DNA from: Sphingobacteriales bacterium
Lineage (GTDB): Bacteria; Bacteroidota; Bacteroidia; Chitinophagales; UBA2359
NCBI GenBank assembly: GCA_016718845.1
Contig: JADKCK010000080.1
Location: 1-11,812 of the forward strand
Direction: 5' to 3'
Length of the DNA stretch: 11,812 nt
Made by a program: the position numbers and the translations under genes. The notes beneath the pieces are model-generated. The model searched no databases, was not told the DNA's origin, and was given only the letters and a program-made list of their open reading frames with translations. Below are positions 1-5,360 of the stretch, in pieces. How positions within the stretch are numbered: the first letter of the stretch is position 1; the number at the start of each line of letters is the position of its first letter.

Positions 1-34
1 TCGAAACGTTAAGATGAGCGCATTATTAGGTTTT

Positions 35-349
35 CTAATAGTCCCAATGTGTGAGGTTCAACTGTTTTTGTGTGTAACATCTGAAATTTTCTTGAGCAAT
101 GTTAAAATAAGTGACGCAAAAAGCCAATACAATTCTATCCAAATAACGCAACTGGGTGGCATATAAAGCTACTTGTTCTTTACCGTAATAGGCGATTAGT
201 TGTTTAAATTCATCCCAAGTCCCCCTTGTCAGCACGCGCTCTACAATGTATGGGGCGTGTTTTTTGGGGTTGATGGTGGCAATGTCTACGTCCCAAAACA
301 AGGTAGGCGATAATTGGGCGATAAATTCGTGGGGCGATGCTGTGTCCAT
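35..349 (-). CDS. DUF6922 domain protein, 104 aa
   Basis: Small soluble protein whose whole length matches what I know of the DUF6922 family. It has an LFWDVD segment near the N-terminus, then a KHAPYIVERVLTRGTWDEFK block, a YYGKEQV segment, RYLD, and the closing FRCYTQKQLN-x-THWDY motif. The molecular function is unknown. In Bacteroidota such genes often precede an AbiEii/AbiGii-type nucleotidyltransferase toxin gene, so an antitoxin-like or accessory role is possible. That partner would lie off the left edge; the 34 bases left of the stop hold no usable start. The reading frame stays open upstream to 460, but I choose the ATG at 347-349 because a strong promoter lies at 370-400 and overlaps the ATG at 380-382. 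The resulting 5' leader is about 15 to 20 nt. The residues before the chosen start (FCWLMFANCLKMRIF) do not look like part of the family. Confidence 0.8.
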   Translation of the reverse strand: MDTASPHEFIAQLSPTLFWDVDIATINPKKHAPYIVERVLTRGTWDEFKQLIAYYGKEQVALYATQLRYLDRIVLAFCVTYFNIAQENFRCYTQKQLNLTHWDY

Positions 350-369
350 GATGTTTGTTTTTGTGGCTA

Positions 370-400
370 CAAAGATACGCATTTTTAAGCAATTGGCAAA
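370..400 (-). promoter_or_regulatory. Bacteroidota-type promoter of the DUF6922 gene
   Basis: Read on the minus strand: TTTG at 400-397, a 19-nt spacer, then TATCTTTG at 377-370. Both boxes match the Bacteroidota consensus (TTTG at -33, TAnnTTTG at -7) with ideal spacing. The -7 box is 20 nt upstream of the chosen ATG. This promoter fixes the start of the neighbouring gene. Confidence 0.8.
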
Positions 401-430
401 CATTAGCCAACAAAATTGTTTTTTTGAGTA

Positions 431-510
431 GGTACTACAACAAAGCTGTTGGATAATCAAATCAATCTTATCCGTAGGCTAAGGTTTAACAGCTACCCTA
501 TAAATAAAAT
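431..510. repeat. Degenerate copy of the palindromic intergenic element
   Basis: Starts with GGTACTACAACAAA and continues through TAATCAAATC, a GTAGGCTA stretch, GGTTTAAC and AGCTACCCTAT. It aligns in the same order with the better preserved element at 2390-2487 (GGCACTACAA, TAATCAAATC, GTAGGGTAG, GTTTAAAC, GCTACCCT). The stem is decayed and I see no clear right-hand GTAGTACC end, so this is an older or partial copy. Confidence 0.5.
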
Positions 511-779
511 GCACACAATATACCGTTTTATGACCAAATAGGCAACATTATAACAAACCTTTACAACAATTACCTACATAAAATTGTAGCAGTGCTAAAA
601 AAAGGCTGCAATTGGCGTAATATTATTTAAATAGGGGTAACTTTGCTCTGTAATTAAGCCATTTACTATAAAGCATACCGAGCTTGGCACATAGCAGTAT
701 TAAACCAAAGCTATCAACAAGTACGCACCGCTACCAATACATTTCACAAAGGCAGTAAGATGCCACAAACAATTTCATC
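511..779 (+). promoter_or_regulatory. Intergenic region with a candidate promoter (638-645) for the serine hydrolase
   Basis: AT-rich spacer without a gene. TAACTTTG at 638-645 matches the TAnnTTTG -7 box. The only TTG upstream (612-614) is 23 nt away, slightly too far for a good -33 box. Transcription from here would give a leader of about 130 nt before the ATG at 780. I see no hairpin, riboswitch or coding region in the leader. Confidence 0.45.
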
Positions 780-2330
780 ATGAGAAAAACAATTTACACA
801 CTGCTATTTTTATTTACGCTACAAGGTGCAAAGGCGCAATCTTTTAATCCTTTGTTAGCAACCATGCTGCAAGACACCCTCAACACCTACGTAGGGCAAA
901 TTTCCAACATCAAAGGCATGGAGGCATCGGTGTATATACCCGGGCAGGGTATTTGGACAGGTGTTGTGGGCAACTCCTATGCAGGGCAGCCCATTACACC
1001 CGATATGCGTATGGGTATTGCCAGCAACAGCAAATTGTTTGTGGCAACGGTTATGCTGATGCTCGACGAAGAAAATGTGTTGAACTTGGACGACCATTTG
1101 AGCCAATGGCTGCCTACTTATGCCAATGTTAATTCCAACATTACCATCAGGCAATTGCTCAACCACACAAGCGGTATCTCCGACCCATTTTTTGGACCGC
1201 CATGGATGGACACAATTATTGCCAACCCAACGCGCGTTTTTACACCCGAAGAAGTAATGGGTTGGGTAGGCGCACCTTTGTTTGCAGCAGGAACAAACTG
1301 GGGATATTCCAATACCAACTACGTACTGGCGGGCATGGTAGCCCAAAGTGCCACGGGCTTGCATATATCGCAACATATCCGTAACCGCATCCTTACGCCC
1401 CTAAATATGGATAGCACTTTTTATGATGTACTAGAACCCGAAAATGGCATAATTGCCCATCGTTGGTGGAACGGGGTAGATTATAACGACACCTCCCGGG
1501 TGGGATTGAATACGGCAGTAGGGTGTGCGGGACCTTTGTTTTCTACTTCAAAGGAAATGGTGCAATGGTACAATGCCTTGTTTAGCGGGCAATTGTTAAA
1601 TGCTGCTTCGTTCAATGAACTAACTAATTTCATTTCTACCGGCAATCCTGTTTATAAATACGGGCTTGGCTTAGCCCGCGAAACCACTCAGGGAAAAACC
1701 TATTGGGGACACGGTGGCTCTACCTGGGGCTATAAAAGCAAAATGATGCAAGACACTTGCTTGGGCGTATCGGTATGCGGTTTAAGCAATTCTTTCCCCG
1801 CGGGTATGGATGGGGTTACGTTTTTGCTCTACCGCGTAGTCAAAAACCACATTCCCGGGTGTGCTGGTACCCTAAGCGGACCTAGCACTGTCTGCTCGGG
1901 TACAAACGGCATTACCTATACGGTGCCGCCTATTCCAAATGCCACTTCTTACAGTTGGACGCTGCCTTCGGGCATTACCGGCACAAGCAGTACCAATACC
2001 ATTTCGGTTAATTTTGGGGCGGCAGCTATATCGGGCAATATTATTGTGCGTGGGGTGAATAATTACGGACCAGGAGGTTTTGCACAACTATACGTAACCG
2101 TAACCCCAACTCCTACGCCTACTATTGCCCAAAATGGCGCGGTTGGCTCATCTGCCAATGTATGCGCCAACCAAACCTATACCTACAGCACGCCCGCTAT
2201 TGCTGGCAGCACTTATGTTTGGACAGTAACAGGCGGTAACATTACCGCAGGGCAAGGCACTCCCCAAATTACGGTGCAGTGGAACAACGGTGTAGCGGGT
2301 ACGGTTAGCGTGGTGCGAAGTGTGCCTTAA
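780..2330 (+). CDS. Secreted serine hydrolase (class C beta-lactamase/PBP family) with PKD-like tail
   Basis: 516 aa. An N-terminal signal peptide (residues 1-20, hydrophobic YTLLFLFTL, cleavage near AKAQ) precedes a beta-lactamase/transpeptidase-like domain at about 30-345. All three catalytic motifs are visible: SNSK (nucleophile S82, K85), YSN (Y176-N178) and HGG (311-313). The RQLLNHTSGI segment at 124-133 is typical of the family. A first PKD-like Ig-fold domain lies at about 362-445 and a truncated second one at 461-516. The likely role is a periplasmic or exported peptidase/esterase acting on peptidoglycan peptides, D-amino-acid peptides or esters; true beta-lactamase activity cannot be claimed. 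The second PKD-like unit stops at a position shared with the genes ending at 3831 and 7508. No type IX secretion A/B sorting domain follows, which is odd for a PKD-tailed Bacteroidota exoprotein. Confidence 0.9.
   Translation: MRKTIYTLLFLFTLQGAKAQSFNPLLATMLQDTLNTYVGQISNIKGMEASVYIPGQGIWTGVVGNSYAGQPITPDMRMGIASNSKLFVATVMLMLDEENVLNLDDHLSQWLPTYANVNSNITIRQLLNHTSGISDPFFGPPWMDTIIANPTRVFTPEEVMGWVGAPLFAAGTNWGYSNTNYVLAGMVAQSATGLHISQHIRNRILTPLNMDSTFYDVLEPENGIIAHRWWNGVDYNDTSRVGLNTAVGCAGPLFSTSKEMVQWYNALFSGQLLNAASFNELTNFISTGNPVYKYGLGLARETTQGKTYWGHGGSTWGYKSKMMQDTCLGVSVCGLSNSFPAGMDGVTFLLYRVVKNHIPGCAGTLSGPSTVCSGTNGITYTVPPIPNATSYSWTLPSGITGTSSTNTISVNFGAAAISGNIIVRGVNNYGPGGFAQLYVTVTPTPTPTIAQNGAVGSSANVCANQTYTYSTPAIAGSTYVWTVTGGNITAGQGTPQITVQWNNGVAGTVSVVRSVP
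2160..2330 (+). repeat. 56-residue C-terminal PKD-like cassette, copy 1
   Basis: Codons 461-516 of the first serine hydrolase plus its stop. Begins at Val-Cys and runs through AGSTYVWTVTGGNITAGQG and VQWNNG to SVVRSVP. Identical in length to the copies at 3661-3831 and 7338-7508, and 45 of 56 residues agree with copy 2 by eye. It lacks the last strands expected of a complete PKD-like fold. Confidence 0.85.
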
Positions 2331-2389
2331 TCAATTATTTGTGCTATCTGCCAAATATCCCCTTTATCACCATGCAGATAATCATTTTT

Positions 2390-2487
2390 GGGCACTACAA
2401 AAATTGTGGGTAATCAAATCCGTTTTATCAGTAGGGTAGTGTTTAAACGCTACCCTGATAAAATCTACAAAAAATGTTGTAGTACCC
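2390..2487. repeat. MITE-like element with nested inverted repeats
   Basis: Outer arms GGGCACTACAA (2390-2400) and TTGTAGTACCC (2477-2487) are inverted repeats with one mismatch. An inner pair is TTTTATCA (2423-2430) plus GGGTAG (2434-2439) against CTACCC (2450-2455) plus TGATAAAA (2456-2463). The loop contains the palindrome GTTTAAAC. No coding capacity. It lies 60 nt after a stop codon, so the inner hairpin may also act as a terminator. Related sequences are at 431-510 and in the array at 7533-7704. Confidence 0.6.
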
Positions 2488-2494
2488 ATTTTTT

Positions 2495-2527
2495 AAAATC
2501 CGTGTATAATCCGTAAAATCCGTGTCC
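2495..2527. repeat. Short ATCCGT tandem repeat
   Basis: AAAATCCGTGT occurs at 2495-2505 and 2515-2525, with ATAATCCGT between them, giving three ATCCGT units in 33 nt. It lies 45 nt before the next start codon. Similar ATCCGTG-rich strings are, from memory, common in Bacteroidota intergenic DNA. No clear -7 box is visible before the gene at 2572, so this region could hold its promoter, but that is a guess. Confidence 0.5.
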
Positions 2528-2571
2528 GCTTTTGCGTAAACATCAATCAATTATCAAAAAAAACAAAAATT

Positions 2572-3831
2572 ATGCGGTTAATTTATGCAATACTCATTGG
2601 CTTTTTAGGTAGCCAAACCATTTGGGGGCAAACCCTTTATTTTCCGCCCACTACGGGCAACACTTGGCAAACCCAATCGCCCACCGAATTGGGTTGGTGC
2701 AACGACCAAATAGACCCGCTTGTTAACTTTTTAGCCACTACCAACACCAAAGCTTTTATGGTGTTAAAAGATGGTAAGATAGTTATAGAGCAATATTTTG
2801 GCACTTTTACGCAAGATAGTCTTTGGTATTGGGCATCGGCGGGCAAAAGTATGACTGCCTTTTTGGTGGGATTGGCACAACAAGAAGGCAGCCTGTCTAT
2901 CAACAACCCCACATCGGATTATTTGGACAACGGCTGGACAACTTGCCCGCCCAATAAAGAAGCCCTTATAACCGTCCGTAACCAATTAACCATGACCACA
3001 GGTTTGGACGATAGTGTAACCAACCCAGATTGCACCGACCCCACTTGTTTGCAGTATTTAGCCGATGCAGGCACGCGCTGGGCGTACCACAATGCGCCCT
3101 ACACGCTGCTCGATGGCGTTATAGCAGATGCAACAGGCTTGACCATCAACCAATATTACAACAGCCGCATAAAATCGCAGATAGGTATGAACGGACTTTA
3201 TCTGCCATTGGACTACAACAATGTGTTGTTTACCAACGCCCGAAGCATGGCACGTTTTGGTTTGTTGATGCTAAACAAAGGTAAATGGGCAAACAATACC
3301 TTACTTACCGACACCACTTATTACCACAATATGGTTAATAGTTCGCAAACGCTTAACCCCGCCTATGGCTATTTGTGGTGGCTAAATGGTAAAACATCGT
3401 TTATGGTGCCGGGTTTGCAGTTTGTTTTTGATGGGTCGTTACACCCTGCTGCGCCCGCCGACATGGTATCGGCATTAGGCAAAAATGGGCAGATTATTAA
3501 CATAGTACCCAGCCAAAACTTAGTGATGATACGAATGGGCAATAACCCCGAAAATAATTTAGTGCCTATTAACTACAACAACGACATCTGGACGTATTTT
3601 AACCAAATAGCGTGCAACCAAACTTGTACTTTTACACCACCTATTACGGGCAGTAGCCCCGTTTGCAGTTCATCTACCCAAAATTACTCGGTGCCTGCCA
3701 TTGCTGGTAGTACTTATGTTTGGACTGTAGCGGGTGGCAACATTACCGCAGGGCAAGGTACACCCCAAATTATGGTGCAATGGAACAACGGCGTGGCGGG
3801 TACGGTTAGTGTGGTGCAAACGGTGCCGTAG
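2572..3831 (+). CDS. Secreted serine hydrolase (beta-lactamase-related family) with PKD-like tail
   Basis: 419 aa. Signal peptide at 1-20 (LIYAILIGFLGSQTIWGQ), then a beta-lactamase-related catalytic domain at about 28-345. The motifs are SAGK (nucleophile S89, K92), YHN (Y172-N174) and, in place of HxG, ALGKNGQ at about 301-307. The ALGxxGQ form with a following VPSQNLVMIRMGNN strand is typical of the 6-aminohexanoate-dimer-hydrolase-like branch. This makes it a different subfamily from its upstream neighbour despite the shared chemistry. A Ser/Thr/Pro-rich connector leads to the truncated PKD-like cassette at 364-419. It is probably exported and hydrolyses an amide or ester outside the cytoplasm; the substrate is unknown. 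The 241-bp gap from the upstream gene contains two repeat elements, so shared transcription is uncertain. Confidence 0.88.
   Translation: MRLIYAILIGFLGSQTIWGQTLYFPPTTGNTWQTQSPTELGWCNDQIDPLVNFLATTNTKAFMVLKDGKIVIEQYFGTFTQDSLWYWASAGKSMTAFLVGLAQQEGSLSINNPTSDYLDNGWTTCPPNKEALITVRNQLTMTTGLDDSVTNPDCTDPTCLQYLADAGTRWAYHNAPYTLLDGVIADATGLTINQYYNSRIKSQIGMNGLYLPLDYNNVLFTNARSMARFGLLMLNKGKWANNTLLTDTTYYHNMVNSSQTLNPAYGYLWWLNGKTSFMVPGLQFVFDGSLHPAAPADMVSALGKNGQIINIVPSQNLVMIRMGNNPENNLVPINYNNDIWTYFNQIACNQTCTFTPPITGSSPVCSSSTQNYSVPAIAGSTYVWTVAGGNITAGQGTPQIMVQWNNGVAGTVSVVQTVP
3661..3831 (+). repeat. 56-residue C-terminal PKD-like cassette, copy 2
   Basis: Codons 364-419 of the second serine hydrolase plus stop. From Val-Cys through AGSTYVWTVAGGNITAGQG and VQWNNGVAGTVSVVQTVP. 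Same length and same end point as copies 1 and 3, with strong nucleotide similarity across the last ~120 bp, including synonymous positions. Confidence 0.85.
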
Positions 3832-3856
3832 TAGAAACATACTATGCTACAACAAA

Positions 3857-3890
3857 CCCACCAAAGACTCAATAGCGATTCTTTGGTGGG
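3857..3890 (+). terminator. Hairpin terminator after the second serine hydrolase
   Basis: Perfect 11-bp inverted repeat CCCACCAAAGA (3857-3867) and TCTTTGGTGGG (3880-3890) with a 12-nt loop, 25 nt after the stop at 3831. The downstream sequence has no clean T-tract, so intrinsic termination may be weak. Confidence 0.6.
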
Positions 3891-3978
3891 CATTGTACAC
3901 GCTACTATCGATAATTTATTAATCCACAACCAACATATTTTGAGCACACTATTTCCTTCAAATAACCCAAAAAATACT

Positions 3979-3986
3979 TACCTTTG
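3979..3986 (+). promoter_or_regulatory. Candidate promoter -7 box (TACCTTTG)
   Basis: TACCTTTG fits TAnnTTTG exactly and is followed by GCAGCGCA, a common start-site context in this phylum. No -33 box is visible at 19-21 nt. It would place the 5' end near 3993, giving a leader of about 54 nt before the ATG at 4047, and so argues against using the ATG at 3994. Confidence 0.5.
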
Positions 3987-4046
3987 CAGCGCAATGTCCA
4001 AATATTGCATCTTGTTTAAATCTCCAAGAAAAAATAAAGCAAACAA

Positions 4047-4176
4047 ATGCCTAACGAAAAAAAAACCGACCTATTTATACCCCACCAACGAGCCAGACTA
4101 TGCCTTTATGGAGGCATATATGCGGCGTATAGAGTTGGAGAAACTGACGGCTTATATGGCACGTAAAACGGTTTAG
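4047..4176 (+). pseudogene. Small frameshifted ORF (PTNEPDYAFMEAY motif), copy 1
   Basis: From the ATG at 4047 the frame reads MPNEKKTDLFIP and then loses sense after a CCCC run (4080-4083). If one C is ignored, it continues TNEPDYAFMEAYMRRIELEK and on to MARKTV before the stop at 4174-4176, giving 42 residues. The (P)D(Y/W)xxMExYMRxIExxKL pattern resembles, from memory, the C-terminal part of type I/IIG restriction specificity subunits. It is too short to be a functional one, so that identity is tentative. A second, independently damaged copy lies at 5032-5143, on the other side of the kinase gene. The extra C could be a true frameshift, a programmed shift or an assembly error. An alternative unbroken frame from 3994 gives a 60-residue product with an implausible Lys-rich start. 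Confidence 0.5.
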
Positions 4177-4271
4177 CTGCTTAAAACAAGCTAATGCGAA
4201 AGCATAAAAATCCCAAATTAAATACTTTTACACTACTTACTGTTACGAATTAGCAAGAAGAAAAAAAATTT

Positions 4272-4916
4272 ATGAACTCCAAAAACACAAAACATGAACT
4301 ACAAAATATCCTTTCAGGAAAGGGCAAAGTTAGCTATGGAGAACCTATCCAAGCAGCCGCCCGTTACCTACGAGAAAGCCTTGGAGCAGGTAAAAAAACT
4401 CAAGGAAATGAGCCAGACAAAACAGAAGAAACAGAGAGATTAGTGGATTATGTCAATATGCACAACCTTTGGAATTGCGACATTAACTTTGGTTTATTTA
4501 TTTCGGCTGGTGCCGAACAACGAGTTTTTATAAAAAACACCCAAAAAGTATTAAAATTAAACGATACCATTTATTACCAATCTTGGTCCGATTATTTTGA
4601 TAATCTACTGCTCAATAATTATTTTTTTCCCGATACAGCCTATAATTTAGTAGGCTTTTACAAGTCGGAAAAGGATATAGTGTATGCTTTAGTGGAACAA
4701 AACTATGTAGCAACCACACAAATCACCGATTTATCACAAGTGAAGCTGTTTTTAGAAAATAACGGCTTTATCAATACCCGAAACAATGATTATTATCACC
4801 CTTATTTGGGCATTATTTTGGAAGATCTACACGATGAAAATGTATTGACGGCTAATGATATGCTTTACTTTATTGACACTGTTTTTTACATAAAACCCGA
4901 GATATTGTGGCACTAA
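4272..4916 (+). CDS. Putative polyvalent-protein kinase domain protein
   Basis: 214 aa, cytoplasmic. I recognise the stand-alone Bacteroidota member of the Ser/Thr/Tyr kinase family found in phage and plasmid polyvalent proteins. Visible marks are the N-terminal KHELQNILSGKGKVSYGEPI block, SAGAEQRVFIKN (nucleotide-lobe strands with a probable catalytic Lys), VLKLNDTIYY, WSDYFDNLLLNNYFFPDTAY, the catalytic loop LEDLHDENVL (about 188-197) and the metal-binding-like segment YFIDTVFYI (about 203-211). The loop resembles aminoglycoside-phosphotransferase-type kinases (DLHxxN, then IDT). The substrate is unknown. The start at 4272 retains the family N-terminus; a weak TACTTTTA box lies at 4223-4230. 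The gene is bracketed by two ~100-bp related repeats (4084-4193 and 5038-5143), suggesting arrival by insertion or local duplication. It does not share the PKD tail. Confidence 0.85.
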   Translation: MNSKNTKHELQNILSGKGKVSYGEPIQAAARYLRESLGAGKKTQGNEPDKTEETERLVDYVNMHNLWNCDINFGLFISAGAEQRVFIKNTQKVLKLNDTIYYQSWSDYFDNLLLNNYFFPDTAYNLVGFYKSEKDIVYALVEQNYVATTQITDLSQVKLFLENNGFINTRNNDYYHPYLGIILEDLHDENVLTANDMLYFIDTVFYIKPEILWH

Positions 4917-5031
4917 TGCAAAAAAAAGAGCAAAGGCAAAGCACAAATTTCCCCAACGTTTGCCAAGTAGTAAAGGCTCAAACTAATCATGTTACCAGTG
5001 GTATTGAAAAACAAAAATCCTCCTCCCCCTA
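4917..5031. other. Spacer without recognisable gene
   Basis: A-rich start (AAAAAAAGAGC just after the kinase stop), then unremarkable sequence up to the second small-ORF remnant. I see no promoter, hairpin or conserved coding segment here. Confidence 0.5.
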
Positions 5032-5143
5032 ACCGCCACCAACGAACCAGACTATGCCTTTATGGAGGCGTATATATGGCGAGAGTTTGAGAAACTAAAA
5101 GGATATGGCACGTAAAACGGCTTATTTGCTGCAGGAAAACTAA
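5032..5143 (+). pseudogene. Decayed second copy of the small PTNEPDYAFMEAY ORF
   Basis: Reads TATNEPDYAFMEAY, then IWREFEKLKGYGT and a stop at 5113-5115. A two-base deficit relative to copy 1 just before the shared ATATGGCACGTAAAACGG string moves the rest out of frame. In the shifted frame it continues YMARKTAYLLQEN to a stop at 5141-5143. No start codon or promoter is visible. The nucleotide match to 4084-4193 is obvious. This is a remnant rather than a working gene. Confidence 0.6.
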
Positions 5144-5213
5144 CACACAAGACTATTTCAAACAAGGCTCTACTGCAAAAAGCTTAGTTTGTTAGCAATT
5201 CAAATCACCGTCT

Positions 5214-5255
5214 GCCCAAGTCTACTTTGTAGGTTTTGGGCGGGCAGTGCTTTTT
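5214..5255 (+). terminator. Probable intrinsic terminator
   Basis: GCCCAA (5214-5219) pairs with TTGGGC (5236-5241), and CTAC (5222-5225) with GTAG (5229-5232) around a TTT loop. CTGCCC can alternatively pair with GGGCAG at 5242-5247. A T5 run follows at 5251-5255. The position suggests it ends transcription from the kinase region, before the orphan tail and the next secreted gene. Confidence 0.55.
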
Positions 5256-5256
5256 A

Positions 5257-5337
5257 GGAAATGGCACAAACCAAATTACCGTACTTTGGGACAATGGCGT
5301 GGCGGGTACGGTTAGCGTGGTGCAGAGTGTACAATAG
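5257..5337 (+). pseudogene. Orphan fragment of the PKD-like C-terminal cassette
   Basis: From 5260 the frame reads NGTNQITVLWDNG then VAGTVSVVQSVQ and TAG at 5335-5337. This matches the last 25 residues of the cassettes ending at 2330, 3831 and 7508, including GTACGGTTAGCGTGGTGCA at the DNA level. Similarity stops at about 5257. No body gene is attached. It ends 23 nt before the start of the next secreted protein. It is the 3' end of a lost gene, or a copied tail. Confidence 0.8.
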
Positions 5338-5360
5338 CAAAATTTACCCAAATAGCGTTT

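Noticed and set aside
855..1376. Long minus-strand frame opposite the first serine hydrolase.
   Set aside because: Shadow of a well-supported gene with all catalytic motifs; Cys/His-rich composition typical of antisense frames.
3844..4176. A 110-codon frame covering the region before the kinase.
   Set aside because: Its first part runs through the terminator hairpin at 3857-3890 and across the promoter-like box at 3979; only the part after 4084 has a recognisable pattern, and that is better explained by a shifted small ORF from 4047.
4336..4443. A 35-codon nested ORF in another frame of the kinase gene (MENLSKQPPVTYEKALEQVK...).
   Set aside because: It looks protein-like, but the main frame there keeps the family pattern (KVSYGEPIQAAARYLR ... 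ETERLVDYV) and no separate promoter is visible.
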